Assembly: GCA_013397795.1 (NCBI GenBank)
Contig: VZTJ01002531.1
Location: forward strand, 310,001 to 374,000
DNA from: Orthonyx spaldingii
Lineage: Eukaryota; Chordata; Aves; Passeriformes; Orthonychidae
DNA: 64,000 nucleotides
Reading direction: 5' to 3'
This document shows, one piece after another, positions 1 to 11,866 of this stretch. Positions within the stretch are counted from its first letter, which is position 1. Each line of letters begins with the position of its first letter. The notes beneath the pieces were generated by a model. The model saw only the letters and a list, made by a program, of their open reading frames with translations, ran no database searches and had not been told where the DNA came from. Position numbers and translations under genes: made by a program.

Positions 1-3000
1 CGTATTCCAAAATGGCTTTGGGTCAAGAAAATTCAATATACTATTTGTCACTTACCCAAATAACTTGATCAGTGTAAAAAACATTTGGAGCTAAGAAACT
101 CATGACAATCCTCCTTCCTGCTTTGCTTTTTCCTTTTTGTGAAAAGTGGACATCCATCCCAACTTTGTGTCTCCTGCAGCTTCTGGTTCCTGCCAAGCAG
201 CTGCTGGATGCAGGAAGGATGACAAAGCTGGATGGATCAGCCTGTAAAAATGGTAGTGGAGGCTCTGAGTGCTGAGAAACAAACAGAGCTGCACCATAAA
301 GAGCAACAGCTGGTTGCGAGCATTGCTTGCAGATTGTCTTCTTTATTAGGAGATATCAAAACCTCCAGTGACAATTCATTACTTTTCTAATCCTATTAGC
401 AGTAATGGAAAAATTCCAAGCCATTTTCCACAACTCTCCCTCAGCTCTCTTTAAATGCATAAAGCACCCAAGATTAGAATACAACCTGAGTCAAAGGACA
501 TTGACTGGCCCTGAGTTGACCAAAAAAAGCCCAACCCTGTGCTAGAGAGGCATTGCTGCATTGTTTTAAAGGACAACAGGACATCAGAGTTGAGTTTTTC
601 AGTTGGAGGTGCTGAGGCTTATTTGTTTTATTTCATTTGCACACGTGTTGGTAACAAGACTGCCCTCCAAGGCCTCACTTCACCATAACTCCTAAGAGCC
701 ATTGCCTTTGATATCAACATTACTTGTAAAAGCTTTAATATTTGAAGCACTGTCCCAATAACCAGTAGCCTGGCTGATTTTGCGAGCTCCTCTTGTAAAA
801 TTTTCAGACTAATGCACATTTTTATGGTTGGTATAAAGGGTAGGATATAGTTTAATTTCATGTAATGGCTAGAAGCTAATGCTAACAAATTCCAGTTCAA
901 AGGAGTATATTACAGATGGGCAGCCAGCAGGGCAGTTTACCTAGGGAAGCAATGGATACTTACACACCTAAAATCCCTATTAGTTGCTTCATTCAAAAAG
1001 CAAATATTTTAAATCTTTTCTTCCAAAAAGTCAAAATACCGTCATCTCAAAAAAGTATGAAACAATCAGAACGTTTTTTCTTAAGTGAAATATTTTGACA
1101 TCTTTTCACAACAGGGTTTTTACCAGGTGCCAAAATGTATCATTGGAGGTATTGTGGAGCATTCCCACAGCCATGTGGGAACAGTGTGTGGACAACACAA
1201 GAAACCCCAGCTGTCTACTCTGTAAAAAATAAAGAATTTGGGCATTCATGCTACAACATTTAGAACCTCCTGTGGTTTTTATTCTTCAAACACAAGGCAG
1301 CAGTTTTACACTATCACTTGGTACTAAGTGACCTGTTCTTTTCTGCTGGGATTCAGCCATACAGGACACACACAGGGCTGTTCCTCAGCCTGGAGATAAG
1401 GATGTAATGAATACTCACTCGCTGGGATCAGCCCAGTGCCAGGAGAGAGAGGTGAGCACTGAGTGAACACTTCCAGTGTCTCTTCCCAGATGTGGCTGCC
1501 GTGGATCTCACGCTGTATTCTGGTAAACAAAATTCAAGGCAGAGCACGTTAGAGAACAAGCAGACTAATGATCTGCAGACATCCTTGTGTTAATGTTCTC
1601 TCTTTATACTAAAAGTATGCTTTTAGCTAAATGCCTTTTCAGTTCCCTTTCTGGGCACCCAAATGAATAAAAGGGTGATAATGGCACTTCCATTATTTTA
1701 GGAACATATTTATAACTTAATGAAAGAGCTCGTGGGGGGAACAAAAGACAGAGATGCAAGTGCTTAAAATAATAGAAAAATGTTTTGTGCATCATGTAAG
1801 AAATGAAAATGTAAACTGCTATCATCTTCATCTTAAAGAAAAAAACCCACAAATTGTAATGAGATTTATAAAACAGCAGTCTAATTGTATCAAACAGCCT
1901 ATTTCTGTAAGTTTTCAGGAAGAAACCTGCAGGAGAGTTTCTTGGACAATCAGGAACTGAGGAATATTTTTTCCATACATGAAATCATAGTTTTCTTTTG
2001 TGACAAATATCATCTCTTAAAACAAAGACTTCAAGCACATACAGACACCAGAAACCCTGAGCCACCAATCTATTTAAAAATTTGGGACGCTCTGATCTTA
2101 GCCATTTAAAAGGCATGCATTTTTAAAGAAAATTTAAATAAAGTTTATCCTTTGTAATACATTCAATTTACTTATGAATTATGAAGTGGTCAGGTTCTGG
2201 TCTCATGTTCTTCTGGGCTGTTGTCAGTGCAAGATGCAACTTCTCAAGTCTAACAGAGGAACACAGGAAAATTTATCCCTTCAGATGGTCCTTCTTAATT
2301 TGGCATTTGATGGTTGGAAATAAAAGCTTACAAAAAATGGAAAACTGTGGATGAAATCTGAAGTCAAAATTTAAAGCAATGCAAAACACTGAAATATGCC
2401 AGCATTATCTAAGGATCCTACAGAATTAGCATAGTGAGCATATGTTCATGTTCAAAGATAACAGACATTTTTGATAACCCTCCCTAAACTTAGCTCATCT
2501 CTGATTTACATATTTAAATGTTCTGTTCTTTGTTTTGGGAATGACTGAAATCAGGGTCACCTTCATCATTTGTACAGAAACATCCACATAGCTTTCATTT
2601 ATATAAATGTTTAGCTACAAATATTGCACCTCAATTTTTAAACAGTAAATCTGTATCAAGTTGCTCATTTCCTTATCCAGTAATTTTTGCAATTTATAAT
2701 TATATTTTTTTTCTGCATATGTGTCAAAATTCTGTCTGCAGAAATGATATTTGAATTGCATTCCTCCACATCTGAGTTCATTATTTCTTGGATCTGTTTT
2801 CTCTCTTCTCCATAATCTTCTCTTATAAACTCCTTAGTAAAGTCCTCCTGGACTCTAGCTGCTTTAAAGTTTTTATCAGAACTTCTATATTTCCAGAAAA
2901 AAATTTGGGAACTCATAATTCTAGCACAAGCCATTTCTACTAACCACTTCTGACTAGCCTAGTATTAGCCATGATAAAGATCATTTGATGTGGACAGGTA

Positions 3001-3533
3001 AAGAGGGTGATCTAAGAGCATAAATCCCACAGTTCCATTAAAAGCACAGGTAAATGCCTAAAAAACCTGAATCACAGAATTACCTTAAAACACTGTGGAA
3101 GCATCTTAAAAATGCAGATGTTTTCTTTTTTTTTCCCCTTTTAATATATGGTACTTGCAGGAACCATAGCACTCATGAGAATGACACAGGAACAGTCACA
3201 ATTTTACCTGTACAGAATAAATTTTAAAAGTCATGCCTTCCTAAGCAGCTGTGGGGTGTGCTGTGACCAGTTCCCAGGGCCTGATGTAACATTTCAGCTG
3301 TGACCATTTCTGTCTGGTTTTTGGCTGAAACACGAAGCTGCATTTCCAAGCTGGCCTTTGCTGCAGACACATTTCCATCCAGAACAAGCTGATCCTTCTG
3401 GTTTACTCACACCTTTCCAGCTGCACTCCTGACTTGGAGGATAACAGCAAACTGGAACTGGGGCCTGGCAGGGCTGTGTGTGGATCTAAATCCTTCTTGG
3501 AACTGATGGGGAAAGTATCTTCTCCCTTTTTTA
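1..3533. other. non-coding DNA, no gene recognised
   Basis: AT-rich unique-looking sequence. The stop-free stretches on both strands are under 95 codons, have no recognisable domain and no paired splice signals that I could support. No clear interspersed repeat was recognised. It may contain diverged repeats that only a library search would reveal. Confidence 0.6.
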
Positions 3534-3549
3534 TTTTTTTTTTTTTTTT
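3534..3549. repeat. poly-T tract
   Basis: An uninterrupted run of 16 T. On the minus strand it would read as a poly-A tail, but no retroposon body was recognised in the flanking bases. It may be a simple homopolymer. Confidence 0.8.
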
Positions 3550-4708
3550 GGCCAAGTGAGCTCTGATTAGGTTACAAAGTCAAAATTCTCCATCAAGATG
3601 CCACAGATATTCTTATTAGCATGGATAGATGTCGCAGCATTTGTATGAGAAAAAGCTGGACATCTAATGAGGTCCATTTTGGAGCTATGTTTGTGTTCCA
3701 CATGTAATTACCCTCCACAGGCCAGGGAAGCTTGCCAAGGGTACTGCTGTAGCTTTTTACAGCAGGTTATGTACTTACATTTTATATATGAACATCTAAA
3801 GATACTTCAGGGCAGTACCAGAGAGCAAACTACATTAAGATATGCAGCTTCCATGGCTTCAAACAATGTTTTCTCTTTATTGGGAAGTTTTAAAAGTCCT
3901 GCATCCATTTTTACACTTCGGCTACACCGCTAAAAACCCCAAAATACAGCACACAGTGTTGGAGAGCGTCCATTAGCTCTGCCATCACTCATGCTCTTGG
4001 TTAAGGAAATCCCCCAGGCCATTTGTCAGTGTTGTGAAGCTCCCACAGCGAGTGCAGCCAGCCATGGCATCCAATGTGCCGAGTGCTGGGTGCACCTGCC
4101 TTCCTAGCAAGGCTTGGGGCACTGGATGAGCTCATTATAGGGTCAGATAAGCATTTTAAGGCTTTTTGCAGTTTCCATCCTCAGTCCCTTGCACTGGCTG
4201 CTGGAGGCACTTCCATACTACCAGGACTGAATGGGGATTAGTTTGATTCTTTCCCACTGTGAACATTTGAAAATACACCAAGGCACATCCAAGCGTTACG
4301 ATACTCACTGCACCTTCTGTACATGCACGAGCTGGGCTTTCAGAATAAAACAACCCCTCTGTGCTTTGCCACTCCCTCCAGCTCCTGGTTCCCCCCACTA
4401 GCAGAGCTCTTGCCACTGAAGTTCTTCACCTCAGCCCTCACTTGCCCCTAATGCCATGTCCTCTGTGGCCTCCCTGGTTCCCCCAAAACCTGGGTCTCAC
4501 AGGGAGGGCTGCCCTTGCTCTGCGGTGGGAGCAGAGGAGCCATCCAGAGGGCAGCAGCACTGCAGACCAAGCTCTCCTTGACACTTCACCCAGGGAAAGC
4601 CACTTTAGCTGGAAAGAGAGGGAGAAGTAGAGACACCAGCACACAGGGGCTGGAAAAGCACAAGTTTTGTATTCAGCTGCCTGGGAAGGTGCATGTGCAG
4701 GCTCCAGA
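3550..4708. other. non-coding DNA, no gene recognised
   Basis: No feature was recognised. The stretch from about 4360 to 4640 is more GC-rich and open in several frames on both strands. This is the usual effect of low AT content on stop frequency, and no protein family is visible. Confidence 0.5.
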
Positions 4709-4860
4709 TAAGAATCATTGATTCATTGAGCTTGGAAAAGACCTCTAAAGTCATCAAGTCCAGTTATTAACCTTACAGGACCAGGTCCACCACTAAAACA
4801 TTTGCCTAAGCACCACACCCATGCATTTTTTGAACACTTATTGTATGGCACATCTACCAG
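4709..4860 (-). mobile_element. CR1 LINE 3'-end fragment
   Basis: The sequence from about 4730 (a ggaaaagacctctaaagtca-type block, then a caagtccag block, then a ccaccactaaa block near 4790) matches from memory the reverse complement of the conserved 3' untranslated region of avian CR1 non-LTR retrotransposons. The element therefore lies on the minus strand with its 3' end at the left. It is heavily 5'-truncated, as is usual for CR1, and has scattered substitutions that suggest an old insertion. Similarity fades after about 4860, although weak resemblance may continue to about 4935. It does not encode protein. Confidence 0.8.
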
Positions 4861-6119
4861 AGAGGGAAATATTTTACACCAGGGTGTACTGAACAGTGTT
4901 TCATATTCTGCAGCACTACAACTCATGGTTTTAAAAAACATCATTAAAACAAGAGGTTTAGACTCAAATGAAAGCTAGACATTATAGGAGTGTCCCCAGT
5001 GAGAAAGGCCCAAAGGACTGCACTGAGAAGGGGTTAAATTTTAACGTGGATAATGACCTCCTACTGCAATTAATCTAGTATGTAGCACAGGAATACAGCA
5101 CAGAAAGTTACAGGTTTTTCTTTTCTATAATCACAAAAGCAATGCAATGAGATATTCCCAAGCTTCATGTGCTCATATAAAAGGAAAACATAATTTTAAA
5201 AACAAAGACCTATATTTGAGTTCCAATTTTTTCAGGTAGGCTTCAAATCTTAGAAGTGTAAAATAACAAAATATTATCTCACAACAAAAAGAACTGCCTT
5301 TCATTTGTTTCCCTTTTCACTTAGGTCCAAAAGCCTGCTGATGTTTCATTCATCTGCATCAAATTAAGTTTGGGTGGGAGGCTGGGTTTATTTGCTTTCT
5401 TTTCTCCTAGGAAAGCTGACCTGGTTATTGAACTTATCTCTGTGGTAAAAAACTAAACTGTAACTTCCTTGGTGCTGCTGTTTTCCGACAGATTGCACAG
5501 TTCTGCATTCCTGGCTTATCAAAATCTGCTTATATGAAAACCTTTAGTGTGAATGTGAAGTTAAAGAATAACCTTTTTATCATTCCTCTGTTATGAAGAC
5601 TAATTTAATTATTGTTTAATCTTATAAATAAGCAAATATGTATTGAATATCTAGTTATTAAATTGTCAAATAATTATATATTTGGCTTAATTAGTTTAGT
5701 TGCCTTCAATCTACCAGTTTTCATTTCTCAACAAGAGTATATCATAGTCTTCATCCTTTATCTTCTAAATATTAGACATTTTGGTGTTTGCCTGGTGCCA
5801 CCCTATGTTCAGTGTAGAGTTTTATTACAGGAGGATGAAATGGGGCTTGCAAATATAAAATCTCCCAGGCTGCCCTCGGGTAAGTATAATACTTAAATGC
5901 AAGAGTTATTATAATGAAGCTGCTAATTACACCGTACACGAAAAGCAAGGTGGAGGATGGAGCAGGAGTGCACAGCACCAGAGCTGTATTTAACTGCAAG
6001 GGCAGGGAAAGGTTAACTCTTGTCTCACTGAATTCAAAGGCAGATTTGCCACAGGAGCTGACGAACAGGCAGCTTCTCTCCTCTCGTTCCTCTCTAAACA
6101 CCAACAGTTGGATTAACTC
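4861..6119. other. non-coding DNA, no gene recognised
   Basis: AT-rich sequence with no recognised gene. The start may hold the diverged remainder of the adjacent CR1 fragment. No open frame with paired splice sites was supported. Confidence 0.5.
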
Positions 6120-6310
6120 CAACGTTGGCTCTTTTAAGCCTTAAATATATGTTTATGCAAGCAGCCACCATTTCCTGCACTAGGTGGGAAGTGCTGCAAA
6201 TGTTAGTTGAAAAAATAGCAAAAGCTCTTGCAGTTGCGCCAGCAACAGACACTTTCCAGCAGGCGTTTGATGGAGCTTTCAAGTCTCATTGGTGCTGTAT
6301 TTCCATGTTT
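6120..6310. promoter_or_regulatory. possible conserved non-coding element
   Basis: A block of higher-complexity sequence containing the rare CpG-bearing pieces ttgcgcc and aggcgtt, in a region otherwise depleted of CpG and rich in simple AT sequence. Such texture is common in conserved vertebrate enhancers. Conservation was not tested. The call is inference from composition only, and no target gene is visible. Confidence 0.2.
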
Positions 6311-6354
6311 TGAGGCTCCAGCAAAGGGATCAAAATATGTATATTACCTCTCTT

Positions 6355-6396
6355 AAAAACAAAACAAAACAAAACAAAGAAAAAAGTTAAAAAGAA
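6355..6396. repeat. A-rich (AAAAC)n low-complexity tract
   Basis: Several AAAAC pentamer units are followed by A-rich sequence. This is simple-repeat DNA and could be the degenerate tail of an old retroposon. Confidence 0.75.
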
Positions 6397-6999
6397 AAGA
6401 CTAAATACATTGAATAGTTTGCATTCACAGCAAATTACGATTCATGATATTCCTCCCTTCGTTTTGTTCATTTTCTGGCTTCTGAAAAGTAGGCATGCTG
6501 CTGCCTCAGTAATATTTGCAGCACGTGGTAAAGCTGATTTTTCTGTGATCAAAATCCCTCATTTTATACTTCCCTGCTTATTCTTAAACACAATATTGCT
6601 CTCAGTTAGGCTGCATAATAAAAGCATGTCTAATAACAGCAACTTCTTGTTTGTGTTCTTCACATCACTGACATTTAGAGAATTATTTTACAATGGCATA
6701 ATGGGGTTCATAGAACATTTTCAATAACAGTAGATGGTCACAATTCCACTCCTACCTAGTATTTCTAGTGCATTTTACATTAATTACACCTTAATTAGAA
6801 AATTACATCAATTGTAGTAACAGACTGTGTGTACTGCTTTTGCCTGGGATAAAGCTAATTTTCCTCATGGAGCTAACACAGGGCTGTGTTTTGGATTTGT
6901 GCTGGAAATGGTGTTGATAGCACAGGGATGTTTTAATTATGACTGAGCAGCACTTACACTACCTGGGCTTTTTCTGATCCTCACGCACTCCAGCAGCAA
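6397..6999. other. non-coding DNA, nothing recognised
   Basis: No gene or interspersed repeat was recognised. A stop-free run on the plus strand (about 105 codons ending near 6727) is low-complexity and hydrophobic, with no family resemblance. Confidence 0.5.
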
Positions 7000-7031
7000 G
7001 GGGACTGGGGGGCACAGGGATCTGGGAGGGG
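7000..7031 (+). other. potential G-quadruplex motif
   Basis: Five runs of three or more G are spaced by loops of 3, 4, 4 and 1 bases. This fits the standard G3+N1-7 rule for quadruplex formation on the plus strand. It is an isolated G-rich spot in an AT-rich region, with no gene or promoter visible next to it. Confidence 0.6.
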
Positions 7032-9519
7032 ATACAGCTGGGACAGCTGATCCCAATGGACTCAAAGGTGTCCCATACACGACGGTGTCATGCTCAACTG
7101 GGGGAGGAGAAGGAAGGGGGCACATTCAGAGTGATGGTTTGTCTCCCCAAGCCACCCTTAGGGCTGATGGAGCTCAGCTTTCCTGGGGTGGCTGAACACC
7201 TGCCAGGACATGGGAAGTGGGGAATGAATTCCATGGGTTTTTTGCTTGTGTGCTTTTATTTTCCCTATTAAACCATCTTTATCTCAACCCACCTGCTTTT
7301 TTCTCTTTTACTTTTCCAAGTCTCTCCTCAATCCTGCTGGGGAGCAGCGAGCAGCGGATCTGTGAAACTGAGGTGCTGGCTGGGGTTGAACCATGGCACC
7401 ACAGAAAAGCGATCCTTTCTTGAAACACAGCATGAATATTTTCTTTGTCTGTAAAAGGGGCAAGATCAATATTTAATTACCTCATGAGCTGCCTAAGGAC
7501 ACCGTGCAAAGGGCTACTGACCAGTTAAAAGAGAGAGCAAATTCTGCTCGTATTTAAGATGTGTCAATGCCTCAATATAAAGGTGTGACTTGTGCAGCCA
7601 AGCCTGTGAGACATCTCCCCTGGGCAATGGGAGCAGTGGCTGAGCAGTGACACTTTGCTATGGCCTTGCACAGCTTGGGGAAAGGTGTGAACATGAGGCA
7701 CACACGTGGTGTTAACCCACACTCCTGCACTGCAGCGTCAGTGCTGATAGAGGTGCCACGAGTTACCCAAGGCTTCTGTTGTAACTTCATTCTGCTGGCA
7801 GGACTTATCTTGCAATGACTTTCTGGAATAGTTCCAGCTATGTCACTCTAATGCACATAAGAATTGGAAACAAAGCATTTATTGAGCTGTGTGGTTTATA
7901 CACTGCTTTGTGCCCATAAACTGAATTATTTCTTATCTGTTAAAAATGTTCAGTGTGTCTTCGATGCCATACACACGGCAGAGTAAGACATTATTTGAAA
8001 CAAAATAAAAAATATTTATACATACCATATTTATATATATTTTGAATTTCTTCTCATCCTTCTTTGAAATTGCGTTTTATATTTGCAGTTGAATCATTAT
8101 GCTAAATTCTCCTTGGCACACAAACTTATATCCATTTACAAGTCAGCTGGCTGCCTTATAGTGCATCACTGTATTGGAAAATCACAGCTGGTGAGAACTG
8201 GCACATCATGGAAAAATACAGAGCATTTTACAGATATTTTAAATTCTGAAGTGGGCAGTTGGGGAAAGACAGTGGAGAACCCTTGTCAAACACAAAATGC
8301 ATATGCAGAAACTCCTCTGTGCCAAGAAACTCTGGATAGCTCAAGAATGCTGCCTGCAGACAGTGCACTTTAAACCCCCACTGATAAATCAGTGTGAAAT
8401 AAAGCCAGATCTGAAGGAAGGCCTCACCTTGGCACACAGAGATCATCCTCCTGCCCCATATTCAACTAAAGTCACTGTGGAAACTTCAGGGCACTTCCAA
8501 GTGTGGCACATTTAGGGCACACTCCAGGAACACCGGTGGGCAGTGACTTGTTTTCTCAGTGCATTTCATAACAGATGGAATTTGCAGCATTTAACATCTA
8601 ACAGGAGATGTGGTGGAGTTACCAGTGCACCAAAAACCTGAAACGAGTGACAAAGCAAAATATCAGCCAAAGTCTGGTCAGAAGCATAAAAACTCAAACA
8701 AAGAAGGAAAGCATTTGGTCTGCCTTGTAAGAAATCAATATTGTCTAGTGCTATTTCTTAGTGACAATTAGCAGTTGAGTTATGCTTGGAAGAGAGGTCT
8801 GAAAATCAAAAGCCTGGTATGAAAAGGGAGTAGTGTTGGCTGTCAGTACCTCTAGTGCTTTCTGCAACCAGCAGAGGCACTCCCAAGACCAGAAGGTAAA
8901 AGTCCTGACTCTGGCAGTGCAGTCTAGAAAGACTGGGCTGGTTGCATCTATATAAAAAGTATCATAAGACCAAGGGCTCAATAAATGGATCATTTCTAGA
9001 GAAGACATCTTCATTCACACTACACCTGATGGTCACTCTGCAGATCCACACAAGGACACGTTGCCATTGCAGTGCCTGGAATTCAGGCTCCTTCCCCAGC
9101 AAAATTAAGCATTAAAGCCACCGGGATTTATGATGATGCCTCAATGAATTTTTGGCAGAGTTTATTTTAAAAAGAGCTCTCTGACATTACAAAGCAGTAA
9201 AGCAAAGCTTCGTTGCTATTAATGGTAAACTGCTGTGTGCCCAAGTGGCCAAGAACATCCTAAGTCATAAATCAATCATCTCAGGGCCAAGTAGTGGCCT
9301 CCAAAAAACCAAAATCATTACGTGTCTGACAGAGCTCATAACAGCTTTTCACAGACACCAGGATAAGGACACTGGTGTCTGTAAGCTGTGTAGACACTGT
9401 CGTGTTCTGTCCTGTTGAACAGAGCATTTTAATATGGAAAGACTTTCCTTCAAAGGAAAAGGCCCTGAAAATAGAAAAACTCATGTGGACCATTCATTTT
9501 TAGAACAGTTAATCATTAT
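7032..9519. other. non-coding DNA, no gene recognised
   Basis: Purine-rich sequence follows the quadruplex motif to about 7130. After that there is ordinary AT-rich sequence with A/T-only patches near 8000-8045. No gene, RNA or clear interspersed repeat was seen. Confidence 0.55.
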
Positions 9520-9800
9520 TGATCCTTACACAATGAATAGTAAATAAGAGTTATTATTAATAATGAATAATAAGACTGAATTATAATGGTGTGTTTATTA
9601 GGCTATCAATAATTAACAGCGATTTGCCATTTATTGTAAATACTGTTTCTCTCTCTGTTGCAGCTCTGGATGGCACAATTTATATGGTAATTTTATATGA
9701 AACAGCACCAATTACAGCATGGCTATTACAATAGAGTAGAAGCAAATGATGACTTTATCCATTTTGTTAACTTCTTCATTTTGTTCACTGTCAGCACAGC
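9520..9800. promoter_or_regulatory. possible homeodomain-site-rich conserved element
   Basis: The block is dense in TAAT/ATTA cores between about 9520 and 9620 and has a forkhead-like TGTAAATA at 9635-9642. More TAAT/ATTA-type cores follow near 9690-9715. A polypyrimidine stretch ending in CAG at 9663 resembles a splice acceptor but has no supported exon after it. The density of homeodomain cores in complex rather than simple-repeat sequence suggests an enhancer. This is inference without conservation data. Confidence 0.25.
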
Positions 9801-10084
9801 CTGCAATGTAAACATGATGTAGAGAAAGGAATAAAAAAAGTTCTGTTCAAGTCTAATAACTTTGATTGGTAATCTGACTTCCCCCAGGCAATCACATGCA
9901 GAAATAAATACAATGTGACAGAAATAAAGGCAGGCAGGTCAGCATTAGGATGGGGTGGAATAAAGGGTATCAGGGTTTTTTAACCAAAAATGCCATCAGT
10001 TAAAATAAACATTTGTTACAAGTAATACAATTTTGTATCCTTGTATTACTTGATGAGAATTGCCACTCAGCTGTCCACAGCATT

Positions 10085-10435
10085 TCACAGTCTTGAATAT
10101 TTTAGGAAACAAAGCCCATCTTTAAAAATATTTAAAAACAAATCTACAGTCCTGTCAGAATCTGCAGCTTTGATATTAATAATCAGTGTTTTCAGAACTG
10201 CCTTAGATGAACCTGGGTGGCACACAGATGGCAAGTCATTTACATGATAAAAAGGAGAACTGGCCCATCTCTGGATCCCTAGGGGGTGCCGTGACCCATT
10301 AGCAGAGGAAAGACGACCTTTACTGAATAATAATTGAGAACTATTACTAAGATAATTACAAAACCAATTGACTGCCAGAAGGCCTAGACCTTGGCTCTCC
10401 AATTTATACAGCAACTGCTGGTGATCCGCACAGAA
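10085..10435 (-). pseudogene. decayed LINE reverse-transcriptase fragment
   Basis: On the minus strand 117 codons read without a stop, from a Phe codon at 10,435 to a TGA at 10,085. Early residues contain HQQLLYKLES, then NWFCNYLSN, and further on PFYHVNDLP. These match in order the reverse-transcriptase pattern of Jockey/L2/CR1-type LINEs (H..LL.KLE, then W...YLSNR.Q, then GVPQGS.LGP..F..YINDLP). The GVPQGS box is badly corrupted and the catalytic FADD box that should follow is not recognisable, so it cannot be active. No poly-A tail, 3' end or target-site duplication is visible, which indicates an ancient insertion. It sits between two AT-rich regulatory-looking blocks. The clade cannot be fixed by eye. 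It is less like the avian CR1 consensus than the other CR1 pieces here. Confidence 0.6.
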
Positions 10436-10479
10436 AAAAAAAAGACAGGCTTAGGGTTCACAAACGCCATAACCTCAAC

Positions 10480-10720
10480 ATCTGCCTGCCATCTAAAGAT
10501 AATGATCTGGTATTAATTAATTTGAACAGTGCAGTCATTGCAGAGGTAAACTGCATCACAAATCAGACACTTAACATAATCTGAAGTTATCATGTTTTCA
10601 TCCAGCCTGTATTAACAGGAAGAATGCTCTCAGGTAAATTAAACGTTGCAGGTCACAACATGAAAATGAATTAAGTTAATTCTTTTGAACAGGGAACATG
10701 ATTGCGACCCAGCACTGGAT
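10480..10720. promoter_or_regulatory. possible conserved non-coding element
   Basis: Contains many TAAT-type cores (for example a tattaattaattt block near 10,510 and a gaattaagttaattc block near 10,670) in complex sequence next to the LINE relic. The texture resembles developmental enhancers. Conservation was not tested. Confidence 0.22.
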
Positions 10721-11794
10721 GCTGCACCCGTAAGCGGAATAAAAGCTTTTTAAAAAACATTTTGCAAAATGCTCCTATCGTGTCATCTTCTGGCGCACAC
10801 ACCTGCAACTGCTTTTTCAGTTTCCTTCTTCTACAGGAAGGAGACAGAGGTTATTGGCCTTTGTTAATTTTCAAAAGAGAGATTTCTGGGAACAATATGT
10901 TAAAGGGTGTCTGTGGTGAGGTACCACCAATTCTCTGGGGGGGAAATCCTGGACAGCACTAAAAATCCATGTAAGATTCTCCTGGGCTTCTCCCATGTCT
11001 TCTGCAGGCATATGAGGTATAAAAAATACAGTCAGCACACCATATGTGTTGCTGATTGGATTTCCAAAATTGTCCTTCCTTACATGTGAAGGATATTTTG
11101 AAGAAGCTTTCAAAAGCAGAACGATTTAACAACTCAGTGCCAAGTTTCACACCTGGGTACTGATATTTAGGAATGTAGAACATCAGAAATACCTGGAACT
11201 CTAAAAAATCATAGCTAGCCTTCCTCCTTACAAGGGAAGCAGCTGAAATTACTGTGGCAAATGCTTTGGACAAAATATTCTTTCACCTAAAACCTGCTCC
11301 TTGATTTTTAACTCCGCTACCGAGTCCCATAGTTGGGATTCTTTGAGGACTCTCCACTAAAAGGAATGTTACAGGTAGTCATTCTTCAAGGGAGATAATT
11401 TAAATCACAGCATGAAATTTATATAAAATTCAATTCACATTTGAGACCTGTAGTAAAAAAGAGCTGCCAACACTGACAGAATGCTTGTTCTGCATGACAG
11501 AAATGCTAATAGAGACAATTTCTTACCCAAGAAGTAACTATATAATAGCATGTGGTGGAAAAAGAAGATAATGCATGCAATCTACAATAAAATGTGTGAG
11601 CTAGGATGCAAACTAATGAAGAGCTTAAAAAATTAACTGCACTCTCGGGTGAACTACCTACCCCCAAATTCAAACATGTAAGACAACTGGGACCTGAAAA
11701 CTCTTGCTCTGAACTGCAGGAGTCCCACCGGTGGTAGGTCAAACCCACAAAATGGATTGGTTTGAGATTGAAGGTTTATATTAGTGAGGATTGA

Positions 11795-11798
<4 letters not shown>
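10721..11798. other. non-coding DNA, no gene recognised
   Basis: Stop-free stretches up to about 104 codons on the minus strand (10,959-11,273) show no recognisable domain. No repeat was recognised. Confidence 0.5.
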
Positions 11799-11838
<40 letters not shown>

Positions 11839-11866
11839 TCTTTTTTTTTTTNTTTTTTTTTTTTTT
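11799..11866. repeat. long poly-T tract containing an N
   Basis: About 68 bases are almost all T, interrupted only by GTC-type bases at 11,838-11,840 and by an ambiguous base N at 11,852. Stop-free poly-Phe translation through it is an artefact. The N inside the homopolymer points to an unresolved length or a sequence join. On the minus strand it would be a poly-A tail, but no retroposon body was recognised. Confidence 0.9.

Noticed and set aside
5772..6122. 116-codon minus-strand frame
   Set aside because: No domain, overlapping open frames on the other strand, and no splice context.
9664..9686. 23-bp microexon after a CTCTCTGTTGCAG acceptor-like site
   Set aside because: A following GTAATT is a poor donor, and the acceptor-like tract lies in a low-complexity CT run. 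Nothing else supports splicing.
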